This document shows, one piece after another, positions 57,113 through 64,000 of a stretch of 64,000 nt of DNA. The notes under the pieces are model-generated. The model ran no database searches and had not been told where the DNA came from. It saw only the letters and a list, made by a program, of their open reading frames with translations. The DNA comes from Pseudomonas sp. MIACH. GTDB taxonomy: Bacteria; Pseudomonadota; Gammaproteobacteria; Pseudomonadales; Pseudomonadaceae. The position numbers were made by a program, and so were the translations under genes. Numbering within the stretch: position 1 is the first letter of the stretch; the number at the start of each line of letters is the position of its first letter. Location: positions 52,533-116,532 of the forward strand of contig NZ_LHVO01000010.1 in NCBI RefSeq assembly GCF_001269925.1, in the 5' to 3' direction.

Positions 57113-57951
57113 GTGCCGTCATCGCCCCGCCGAAACTGCTTGCGGGGCGCTATCACCTTGAGCGGATATTGGGCACCGGCGGCATGGGTGTGGTCTACCG
57201 GGCCCGTGATCTGTTGCACGAGGCGTTCGGTGAGCCCAATGCGTGGGTGGCGCTGAAGCTGTTGGGCGATACCCTCGCTGAATGCCCCGACGGCCATGTA
57301 TTGCTGTATAGCGAGTTCGCCATGACCCGAAGCCTGCGGCACGATCACGTGGTCAGAACGTTTGCTTTCGAGGTCGATACGCCGCACCAGATTGCGTTCT
57401 TCACTATGGAGTTGCTGCAGGGCATGACCCTGGACTGTCTGCTGCCGCAGTACCCGGACGGATTGCCGTGGCAGGAGCTGCAACCCATCGCCTTGCAACT
57501 GTTGGATGCACTGGCTTATGCCCACAAGCAGGGCGTTCTGCATGGCGATGTGAAGCCGGCCAATATCATGGTGGGCGAGCAGGGCGTGCGGCTGTTCGAT
57601 TTTGGCTTGGGCCATGCCCAGGCACAGCAGGCTGCGGGGTTGCCCAGCTTGAGTCGCAGCCGTTTGAACGCTTGGACCCCAGCCTATGCGGCGCCGGAAC
57701 TGCTGGCGGGGGAGGACATCTCCGCCAGGGCCGAGGTGTATGCCGCCGCCTGCGTGATTTATGCGCTGGCCCAGGGGCGACGGCCCGGCGAGCGCGAGCC
57801 GGATAAGCCACTGCCCAGGCCCCGGCAACTGCCTCGGCAGTGCTGGTCGGCGCTGCATTCTGCGCTGGCCATGGACCCTGAGTACCGCACCATGTGCGTC
57901 GAGGAATTGTGTGAAGCAATGAATGGGCGCAGGCGTCGCTGGTTTCTTTAG
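57109..57951 (+). CDS. stk1: Stk, Hanks-type Ser/Thr kinase of the T6SS
   Basis: 280 residues, kinase domain only: glycine loop GTGGMG (22-27), Lys50 in VALKLL, catalytic HGDVKPANIM (Asp147, Asn152), DFG at 164-166 and APE-like AAPELL. The usual HRD arginine is replaced by glycine (HGD). There is no membrane helix or extracellular sensor domain, so input must be cytoplasmic. It probably phosphorylates Fha or other T6SS parts. Last gene of the cluster, convergent with the DUF6388 gene 7 bp away. Confidence 0.94.
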   Translation: MSAVIAPPKLLAGRYHLERILGTGGMGVVYRARDLLHEAFGEPNAWVALKLLGDTLAECPDGHVLLYSEFAMTRSLRHDHVVRTFAFEVDTPHQIAFFTMELLQGMTLDCLLPQYPDGLPWQELQPIALQLLDALAYAHKQGVLHGDVKPANIMVGEQGVRLFDFGLGHAQAQQAAGLPSLSRSRLNAWTPAYAAPELLAGEDISARAEVYAAACVIYALAQGRRPGEREPDKPLPRPRQLPRQCWSALHSALAMDPEYRTMCVEELCEAMNGRRRRWFL

Positions 57952-57958
57952 GGGCGCG

Positions 57959-58306
57959 TCAGTCGCTCAAATCATGCAGTTGGCAGTATTCGATCCAACT
58001 CAGCCCGGCCATCTGGGCGACTTCCTTGTGCACTTCCAGGCGCTGCGTCTCGAAGTCTGCGGGGGATTGTGCGGTCAGCTTGAGGGTCAACTCCCAGGCA
58101 AACAAACCCTGGCGCTCGGCTTCGGCCTCGAAGGCTTCATGCAGCCGCTCGGCGCGGTACTGCTCCAGGGTTTCGCCCTTGGCCTGCGCGGCCAGCGGGT
58201 TCAGGGTGTTCAGTTCTGCAGCCACATCAGGGTGTTCGTTCAAGAATCGATCCAGCGCGAGCTGGTGGTTATCGCCGGGAGGTGACAAGGGTGTACTCCA
58301 AATCAT
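57959..58306 (-). CDS. DUF6388-type small protein
   Basis: 115 residues, acidic and helical (LDRFLNEHPDVAAELNTLNPLAAQAKGETLEQYRAERLHEAFEAEAERQGLFAWELTLKLTA). I associate this pattern with DUF6388 proteins of pseudomonads, whose function is unknown. No signal peptide or membrane segment. The ATG at 58306 has GAGG 10 nt upstream; a TTG start at 58288 behind GGAG is an alternative. Convergent to the T6SS operon and divergent from the EIIC-EAL gene. Confidence 0.75.
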   Translation of the reverse strand: MIWSTPLSPPGDNHQLALDRFLNEHPDVAAELNTLNPLAAQAKGETLEQYRAERLHEAFEAEAERQGLFAWELTLKLTAQSPADFETQRLEVHKEVAQMAGLSWIEYCQLHDLSD

Positions 58307-58405
58307 GTGGGATCAGGCCTCGGTTTCTGGCCCGAGGCGAGCGCTGTGGGCACACGGCACACAGATAACAGGTATTGAAGCAGATTCCAGGATCGGTCCA
58401 GGTCA

Positions 58406-58467
58406 GAAAATTCAACTATTTTGGGGAAAACAGGGCTGTGCCTGTCACCCCTTGCTGAAAATTCAAC
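58406..58467. repeat. Direct repeat GAAAATTCAAC, copies 51 bp apart
   Basis: GAAAATTCAAC at 58406-58416 and again at 58457-58467, in the 272-bp divergent interval between the DUF6388 and EIIC-EAL genes. The spacing is close to five helical turns. Candidate regulator site, or remnant of a small mobile repeat. Confidence 0.35.
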
Positions 58468-58578
58468 GATACCCATGGCAAAAGACTTTCGCACCCGGTG
58501 CCAGGACGTGTAGCGTTAGCCGCGATGTTTCCGACCCTGCCTTTCAAGGGCCGCGGGCGATGGGCAGAGGGATGGGTC

Positions 58579-60654
58579 ATGGCGCAAACGCTGTTCAAAC
58601 TTTTCTTTACCCAGCGTCTGGCAGCGTTGGCCAGTGCCGATTCATTGCGCGCGATCCGCGAAGGACTGCTATGGATCCTGCCGTGCCTGCTGGTGTCGGC
58701 GGGCTTTCTGATTCTGTCCGAATGCGCCCGGGTGATGGGTTTGGCCCCGCAGGTGGTGACCTTCCTGGCGGGGCTGCACAACCAGATCAGCTCGGTGATC
58801 CCGTTGCTGGTGGCCGCATCCATTGGGTACATGCTGGCGATCCAGCACCGCTTGCCGCAACTGCCGGTAGCGTTCCTGTGCCTGGCCCATGTGGTGGTCG
58901 CGACGTTTATCCTGCGGGAGTACCCCCGGGCGTCAGCGACGTTTGTGCTGTTCATTGCGATTGCTTCGCCGCTGCTGAATGTACCGGCGGTGGCCTGGCT
59001 GCACCGTTTTCGCTGGACGCGGCTGATCAATGAAGATCTGGTGGGGCACAATCTGCGAGGCACGATCAATATGGTGGTGCCTGGGGTCATCACCGCCCTG
59101 GCGCTGGTGGCGGTGCTGTCCTTGCTGTTGCAAATGCCCTACGTGGCACAGATGCAGGGCCCCCAGGTGCTCGATGCGCTGGAGTCGCCCTACGGCAGCG
59201 GGTTGTTTGTCACCCTGATGAATTCGCTGTTGTGGTTTTTCGGGATCCACGGCGTATACGCCATGCAGCCGCTGTTTGATGTGCTGGACCAGGCCGTGGT
59301 GCTCAACAGCACGGCGCTGGCAGCGGGTGAGCCGATCAAATACATGTTGAACAGCGGCTTGCTGGGCAGCTTTGCGTTTATCGGCGGCTCGGGCGGAGCG
59401 TTGTGCCTGTTGCTGGCAATCCTGCTGTTTTCCAAGAGCCAGTCCATGCGCCTGGTGGCCGTGGCGAGCTTGCCGCTCTCATTGTTCAACGTCAGTGAAG
59501 TCCTGCTGTTCGGCCTGCCGATCATCCTTAATCCGCGCTTGTTCATTCCATTTCTGGTGGTGCCCGCGATGAACGCAATGGTGGCGCTTACGGTTGTGCA
59601 ACTGGGGTGGGTTTCCCCGGCGGTGGCCAGCGTACCGTTTACCGCACCGGTGCTGCTCAATGCCTACCTGAGTACCCACGGCGACTTGGCGGCCGTTGCA
59701 CTGCAAGTGACGCTCCTGGTCCTGGGCACGCTGGTGTACGCACCCTATGTGCGTGCGATTCATCGCCAGGCGACCGAGGGTGGCACGGTGTACCTCAAGT
59801 CCCTGGACATGACCTTTCGCGGCCTGGAAGAAAAAGGCCGACTGCGCGAGCTGGACCCGGTGCTGGCGTCCCATCGGATCCTGGCGCGCCAGGCCAATGA
59901 ACTGAACCACATCCAACAGCTCAGCGATTACGAGTTCTATCTTGAGTTCCAGCCGCAGGTCTCGACCCGCACCGGGTTGTGCACGGGTTGCGAAGCGCTG
60001 ATGCGCGCCCGCGATGAGCAGGGCGCGGTGCATTCACCGTGGGAGTTCCTGCAGTGGCTGGCCCAGGCGCGGTTGATGCCGGACGTGGATATGTGGGTGG
60101 CGTCCCAGGCGATCCGCCAGTACCAGGCATGGCAGAAGCTCGGCTTTGCCCTGCCGATGACCATCAATATTTCCAGCGCAACCCTGACCGACGCCGCCTA
60201 CGGCGAGCGCCTGGTGGAGATCCTCGCCCAGGCCCACGGGCAGGTGTCGGTGGAGATCACCGAAGACGCACTGGTCAGCGATATCCCGGCCACGCGCCAG
60301 ACCATCCAGAAACTGCAGGCCATCGGCGCCAAGGTCTATATCGACGATTTTGGCACCGGGTTTTCGGCCTTGAGTTACCTGCACCAGTTCCCGGTGGACT
60401 TCATCAAGATCGACCGCAGTTTCGTGGTGGCCCAGCACGATCCCAAGGGCGCCCAGGTCCTCACCGGCATGTTGCGTTTCTGTGAAGCGCTGAACCTGGG
60501 TGTGGTGGTGGAAGGCGTGGAGACCGCCGAGCAGTTGGCCTTCCTGAACACCGGCACCGAACTGATTATCCAGGGCTGGTATTTCAGCAAGGCGCTGCCG
60601 GGCGATCAGATGGAAGGCTTTGTGCGCCAGCGTGCGGCCATGGCGCAGGTCTAG
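58579..60654 (+). CDS. PTS EIIC-like membrane domain fused to a c-di-GMP phosphodiesterase (EAL)
   Basis: 691 residues from the ATG at 58579 (AGAGGG upstream; earlier in-frame starts add a sequence unlike a membrane-protein N-terminus). Residues about 20-395 form a multi-helix domain like lactose/cellobiose-type PTS EIIC: SLLWFFGIHG, FIGGSGGALCLLLAI and NVSEVLLFGLPIILNP. Residues about 450-691 are an EAL domain with all key residues: EALMR (472-476), NIS, EITE, IDDFGTG, KIDRSF and EGVET. Expected to hydrolyse c-di-GMP in response to a sugar or PTS signal. No EIIA or EIIB domain is present here or nearby. Confidence 0.88.
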   Translation: MAQTLFKLFFTQRLAALASADSLRAIREGLLWILPCLLVSAGFLILSECARVMGLAPQVVTFLAGLHNQISSVIPLLVAASIGYMLAIQHRLPQLPVAFLCLAHVVVATFILREYPRASATFVLFIAIASPLLNVPAVAWLHRFRWTRLINEDLVGHNLRGTINMVVPGVITALALVAVLSLLLQMPYVAQMQGPQVLDALESPYGSGLFVTLMNSLLWFFGIHGVYAMQPLFDVLDQAVVLNSTALAAGEPIKYMLNSGLLGSFAFIGGSGGALCLLLAILLFSKSQSMRLVAVASLPLSLFNVSEVLLFGLPIILNPRLFIPFLVVPAMNAMVALTVVQLGWVSPAVASVPFTAPVLLNAYLSTHGDLAAVALQVTLLVLGTLVYAPYVRAIHRQATEGGTVYLKSLDMTFRGLEEKGRLRELDPVLASHRILARQANELNHIQQLSDYEFYLEFQPQVSTRTGLCTGCEALMRARDEQGAVHSPWEFLQWLAQARLMPDVDMWVASQAIRQYQAWQKLGFALPMTINISSATLTDAAYGERLVEILAQAHGQVSVEITEDALVSDIPATRQTIQKLQAIGAKVYIDDFGTGFSALSYLHQFPVDFIKIDRSFVVAQHDPKGAQVLTGMLRFCEALNLGVVVEGVETAEQLAFLNTGTELIIQGWYFSKALPGDQMEGFVRQRAAMAQV

Positions 60655-61484
60655 TAGCCGCGCTGGGTCTGTTCGATGTCCTCGACCAGGCGATCAATAC
60701 CCGCCAGGCGTGCACGGTTGTCGTGGTCCCAGGGGTGAAAACCGGGCTTGAAGTAGTGCAGCCACGGCACCAGCATCCGTGGGAAAACGCCCTTGGGACC
60801 ATAAAGAAATTTCAACATGCGCCAGAAGCCTTTGAGGTGCCCACCCGCCTTGCGGTCGGCTATCAACAGACGCACATGAAAATCCAGCACCACCAGCCAA
60901 AAAAACACCGTGGTGGTGAGCATGGCGCCCGTGCGCAGCAGGTAGCGTTTAGGCCCAGGCTTGATCACCGTGTTCCATACATCAAAGGCCACGGCTTTGT
61001 GTTCGGTTTCCTCCAGGGCATGCCAGTACCACATCTGCTGGTAACCCTTGAGCGAATCGCCGAAGCGTGACGGGTCACTGAGCAGGATTTCGGCCAGCAT
61101 CGCCGTGTAGTGCTCAAGGGCGATGGTGATCGCCAGGTTGAAGGCCGGCGGAAAGTGTTTTTTCTGCAGGTCGAGAATGAATTTAAGCCGACGGTCCAGG
61201 GTGTGCGCTGGAAGTCCGGCGGCTTGCATCAGGTCGTTATAGGCCACGTGCTCACGGCTGTGCATGGCCTCCTGGCCGATAAAGCCCTGGATCTGTTTCT
61301 TCAGTTCCGGGTCCTCGATGCGCTGGCGGTAGTGGCGCACGCTGTCCATGAAAAACAGCTCGCCCTGGGGGAACAGCAGCGACAGGGCATTGAAAAAATG
61401 CGTAATGAACGGACCTTGTTCGTGCCAGTTCTTGATGCGTTCGGCGGGCAGGTCGAAATGGATATCGCGGCGAATCGGCAACAT
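60651..61484 (-). CDS. Predicted metal-dependent hydrolase (ferritin-like, PF10118 type)
   Basis: 277 residues. Helical, with two His/Glu clusters of a di-iron type: GQEAMHSREH (Glu72, His75, Glu78, His79) and HALEETEHKAVAF (Glu158, Glu159, Glu161, His162), plus Glu124-His125 between them. A likely membrane-associating helix at about 193-213 (GAMLTTTVFFWLVVLDFHVRLL). Family members are annotated as metal-dependent hydrolases without known substrate. It follows the SDR and monooxygenase genes on the same strand (15-bp gap) and its stop overlaps the convergent EIIC-EAL stop by 4 nt. Confidence 0.88.
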   Translation of the reverse strand: MLPIRRDIHFDLPAERIKNWHEQGPFITHFFNALSLLFPQGELFFMDSVRHYRQRIEDPELKKQIQGFIGQEAMHSREHVAYNDLMQAAGLPAHTLDRRLKFILDLQKKHFPPAFNLAITIALEHYTAMLAEILLSDPSRFGDSLKGYQQMWYWHALEETEHKAVAFDVWNTVIKPGPKRYLLRTGAMLTTTVFFWLVVLDFHVRLLIADRKAGGHLKGFWRMLKFLYGPKGVFPRMLVPWLHYFKPGFHPWDHDNRARLAGIDRLVEDIEQTQRGY

Positions 61485-61499
61485 GCTGCGTGCTCCTGT

Positions 61500-62390
61500 T
61501 CAGAGTCGGGGCTCGTCGTGGGTTTCAAATACCGGGGGGCGCGGCTTGGGCGCCATGCGTTTGCTGGCCAATACCACCAGCGCTTGATAGGCCGCCGGCA
61601 GGCAGCGGGCGAGCAGGTCGAGGAAATAGGCGTCACGGCCGATCAGCACGCGGCGCTTGTTTTTGCGTACGCCTTGCAGGATCACCTTGGCGGCCTGGTC
61701 GGCATCGGTGATGAAGAGTTTTTCGAAGTCGGCGCGGGCCTGCTGTTCGCTGTGGATCAGGAAGCCGGTCATGTTCGCGTCGATACGGCTGCTGCGACAG
61801 ATATCGGTACGAATGCCGCCCGGGTGTACGCAGGTGGCCGAGACGCCGCAGCGTTGCATGTCCAGTTCCTGGCGCAGGGATTCGGTAAAACCGCGCACGG
61901 CGAATTTGGTGGCGTTGTAGCCGCTCATGCCAGGCTGGGCAAACAGGCCGAACACACTGGACGTGTTGATCACATGGCCGTCACCGCTGGCCTTGAGGTG
62001 CGGCAGGAACGCCTTGGTGCCGTGGACCACGCCCCAGAAGTTGATGCCGACGATCCATTCCAGGTCGGCGTAGTCCACGCCTTCGACCGTACTCGACAGG
62101 GCCACGCCGGCATTGTTGAACACCAGGTTGACCTGACCGTGGTCGGCCACGCAGCGTGCGGCCCAAGCCTCCATGGCCTGGCGGTCGGCCACATCCAGCA
62201 CCTGGGTGGTGACCATCACCGGCGACAGGGTCGAGGTCTTGATCAACCCCAGGGTCTGCTCCAACCCTTGGCTGTTTTTGTCTGCCAGCGCCAGGTGGCA
62301 ACCTTCACGCGCGAGGGCCAGGGCCAAGGCGCGGCCCATGCCGGACGCCGCGCCGGTAATCGCCGCCACGCGGCCGTTGAATGACTTCAT
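61500..62390 (-). CDS. Short-chain dehydrogenase/reductase
   Basis: 296 residues, classical SDR: TGAASGMG (12-19), NNAG, catalytic NTSSVFGLFAQPGMSGYNATKFAV (Ser-Tyr-Lys), and HPGGIRTDI. An extended C-terminus (about 235-296) with RRVLIGRDAYFLDLLARCLPAAYQALVVL is typical of SDRs encoded next to Baeyer-Villiger monooxygenases. Its start overlaps the monooxygenase stop by 4 nt (ATGA). Probably oxidises an alcohol to the ketone that the monooxygenase uses. Confidence 0.92.
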   Translation of the reverse strand: MKSFNGRVAAITGAASGMGRALALALAREGCHLALADKNSQGLEQTLGLIKTSTLSPVMVTTQVLDVADRQAMEAWAARCVADHGQVNLVFNNAGVALSSTVEGVDYADLEWIVGINFWGVVHGTKAFLPHLKASGDGHVINTSSVFGLFAQPGMSGYNATKFAVRGFTESLRQELDMQRCGVSATCVHPGGIRTDICRSSRIDANMTGFLIHSEQQARADFEKLFITDADQAAKVILQGVRKNKRRVLIGRDAYFLDLLARCLPAAYQALVVLASKRMAPKPRPPVFETHDEPRL

Positions 62391-63925
62391 GACAGGCTAC
62401 CTTCTGCGGTGGAATGGGGCGGCGGCATCGGCCGGGTAGGGGCATTGACCGGCCCCAGGCCGGCCACGTAGTCCTTGAGCGCAAATTGCCGGGTCACCTG
62501 CTTGAAACGCCAGGTCGAGCCGGGCCACAGGGTGGTGTTCTTGCCGGTGCGCGGGTCGAGGTACCAGCTCTGGCACCCGCCGGTGTTCCAGATGGTGCGT
62601 TTGAGCTGGTCTTGCAGGTGCTGGTTGTAGGCGCTCTCCACTGCGGGCTTGACGTCCACGGTGGCGATGCGATGTCGCTGCATTTGCTTGAGCGCGTCGA
62701 GGATGTAGGTGACCTGCGCCTCGATCATCAGGATCATCGAGTTGTGCCCCAGCCCGGTGTTGGGCCCGATGATCAAAAACAGGTTGGGATAGCCTGGCAC
62801 CGTGGTGCCCTTGTAGGCGTGGGCGCCGTCGCGCCAGGTGTCCATCAGGTCAACGCCGTCGCGACCGATGATGCAGTCGCGGGGCAGCGGGTCGGTGGCC
62901 TGGAAACCGGTGCCGAAGATCAGGCAATCGGCCGGGTGCTTGATCCCGTCGGCGGTGATCACGCCGTCGGCTTCGATGCGCAGGATGTTGTCGGTCACCA
63001 CCTCGACATTGCTGCGCGACAGCGCCGGGTAGTAGTCATTGGAGATCAGCACACGCTTGCAGCCGATGGTGTAGTCCGGCGTCAGGGCCTTGCGCAGGGA
63101 AGGGCGCGTGACATGTTTGTGCAGGTGGCGCCGGGCGATTTTCTGCACCATTTTCATCAATCGTGGGTGCAGCGCAAAGCCCACCACACGGCCTTCCAGT
63201 GCCCAGTAGAACGCGCCACGCACCAGGCGCTGGGTGAAGGGCACGTGTTTGAAAAGCCAGCGTTCGAGCGGCGAAATCGCGCGGTCGGGCTTGGGCATGA
63301 TCCACGGCGGGGTGCGCTGGAACAGGTCCAGGTGCGCCACCTGGGGTGCAATCTGCGGCACGAACTGGATGGCACTGGCGCCAGTGCCGATCACCGCCAC
63401 GCGCTTGCCCTTCAAGGCGTACGCGTGATCCCACTGCTGGGAGTGAAAGCGCTTGCCCTTGAAGCTTTCCAGCCCCGGGATATCCGGCAGCGCCGGGCGT
63501 GCCAGCGCGCCCATCCCCGACACCAGCACCCGCGCACTGACGTGGCGGCCATCGCTGAAGCTCAACTGCCAGCGTTGCAGCGGTTCATCGAACACCGCGC
63601 GGGTAAGGCCCATGCCGAAACGCAAATAGGGCGCCAAGCCGAAGCGCGCCGCGCATTGCTCCAGATAGGCGCGGATTTCCGCTTGCGGGGCGAACTGCCG
63701 TGTCCAGTCCGGGTTGGGGGCAAAGGAAAACGAATACACATGGGACTGCACATCGCAGGCGCAACCGGGGTAGTGGTTGTCCCGCCAGGTGCCGCCGAGG
63801 GTGTCGGCCTGCTCGGCGATAAAGAAGTCGGTGAACCCCGCTTCCTTGAGCTTGATGGCCATGCACAGGCCGGCAAAGCCCGAGCCGATGATGGCGATGT
63901 CGATGGATTCGCTGTGGGCATTCAT
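62387..63925 (-). CDS. Flavin-containing monooxygenase, Baeyer-Villiger type
   Basis: 512 residues. FAD Rossmann motif GSGFAG (14-19), NADPH motif GTGASA (180-185), and the Baeyer-Villiger fingerprint FKGKRFHSQQWD (155-166). GGTWRDNHYPGCACDVQSHVYSFSF is a family hallmark. It would insert oxygen next to a ketone using NADPH and O2. First gene of a three-gene operon with an SDR and a metal hydrolase, an arrangement also seen in mycobacterial mymA-like loci. A 7-codon leader frame (63923-63946) precedes it. Confidence 0.93.
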   Translation of the reverse strand: MNAHSESIDIAIIGSGFAGLCMAIKLKEAGFTDFFIAEQADTLGGTWRDNHYPGCACDVQSHVYSFSFAPNPDWTRQFAPQAEIRAYLEQCAARFGLAPYLRFGMGLTRAVFDEPLQRWQLSFSDGRHVSARVLVSGMGALARPALPDIPGLESFKGKRFHSQQWDHAYALKGKRVAVIGTGASAIQFVPQIAPQVAHLDLFQRTPPWIMPKPDRAISPLERWLFKHVPFTQRLVRGAFYWALEGRVVGFALHPRLMKMVQKIARRHLHKHVTRPSLRKALTPDYTIGCKRVLISNDYYPALSRSNVEVVTDNILRIEADGVITADGIKHPADCLIFGTGFQATDPLPRDCIIGRDGVDLMDTWRDGAHAYKGTTVPGYPNLFLIIGPNTGLGHNSMILMIEAQVTYILDALKQMQRHRIATVDVKPAVESAYNQHLQDQLKRTIWNTGGCQSWYLDPRTGKNTTLWPGSTWRFKQVTRQFALKDYVAGLGPVNAPTRPMPPPHSTAEGSLS

Positions 63926-63946
63926 AGGCAGGTTCTCTTGGGCATC
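63923..63946 (-). promoter_or_regulatory. Possible 7-codon leader ORF coupled to the monooxygenase start
   Basis: ATG at 63946 reads MPKRTCL and stops at a TGA that overlaps the monooxygenase ATG (ATGA). A strong CAGGAG lies 8 nt upstream of this ATG, whereas the monooxygenase ATG itself has a poor site, so ribosomes may reach it by coupling. Confidence 0.35.
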
Positions 63947-64000
63947 GGATCTGCTCCTGTTTTTGTTGTGTCTTTTAGATGGAACACCATTGCAAAGAAA

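Noticed and set aside
57959..58306. DUF6388 gene as a T6SS effector or immunity gene
   Set aside because: It is convergent to the cluster, not in the operon, small and acidic, with no toxin motif or partner gene; position alone is not enough.

Overview
The window is chromosomal DNA from a Pseudomonas, most likely of the P. fluorescens group. The evidence is the high-GC coding style, an OprD-family porin, two families of Pseudomonas REP/REPIN palindromes scattered between genes, a Yej peptide transporter, a 3-hydroxybutyrate locus and a type VI secretion cluster with HSI-2-like gene order. I see no tRNA, rRNA, CRISPR array, insertion sequence or prophage.

Layout. 1-3.7 kb: 5' part of a transketolase gene, a DUF465 small protein and 2-oxoadipate dioxygenase/decarboxylase (HglS). 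4-8.1 kb: an OprD porin and a GH63/MGH1-like glycosidase whose last codons lie in a REPIN. 8.2-13.2 kb: SCP2 and histidine-phosphatase genes, SohB, a TerC-CBS-CorC membrane protein, a thioredoxin and a small secreted protein. 13.4-20 kb: a polar ABC transporter, RidA, IclR regulator, fold-type III PLP deaminase and sugar kinase, preceded by a near-consensus sigma-54 promoter. I infer D-glucosaminate import, deamination to 2-keto-3-deoxygluconate and phosphorylation to KDPG. 20-23 kb: a parvulin and a hybrid sensor kinase. 23-29 kb: 3-hydroxybutyrate use (GntP permease, dehydrogenase, acetoacetyl-CoA synthetase, enhancer-binding activator), with a sigma-54 promoter and two matching 18-bp inverted repeats as candidate activator sites. 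29-34.5 kb: yejABEF, read into the activator gene through an ATGA overlap. 34.6-37.2 kb: a second parvulin, an 800-bp repeat nest, a DUF1543 protein and an aldo/keto reductase.

37.2-58 kb: a type VI secretion locus. hcp is divergent from tssA-B-C-E-F-G-clpV-sfa-orfX-fha-tssJ-K-L-M-stp-stk. The genes mostly overlap or nearly touch. It has its own sigma-54 activator and a PP2C phosphatase/Ser-Thr kinase pair, but no vgrG, PAAR or recognisable effector. 58-60.7 kb: a DUF6388 protein and a fusion of a PTS EIIC-like membrane domain to a c-di-GMP phosphodiesterase (EAL) domain. 60.6-64 kb: a ferritin-like metal hydrolase, an SDR and a Baeyer-Villiger-type flavin monooxygenase in one operon.

Most of the window is ordinary core and accessory Pseudomonas metabolism. 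The least explained parts are the hcp-tssA control region, the EIIC-EAL fusion, the small T6SS lipoprotein, the control sites of the two catabolic loci, a REP subtype carrying a 15-nt insertion, and the repeat nest at 35.0-35.7 kb.
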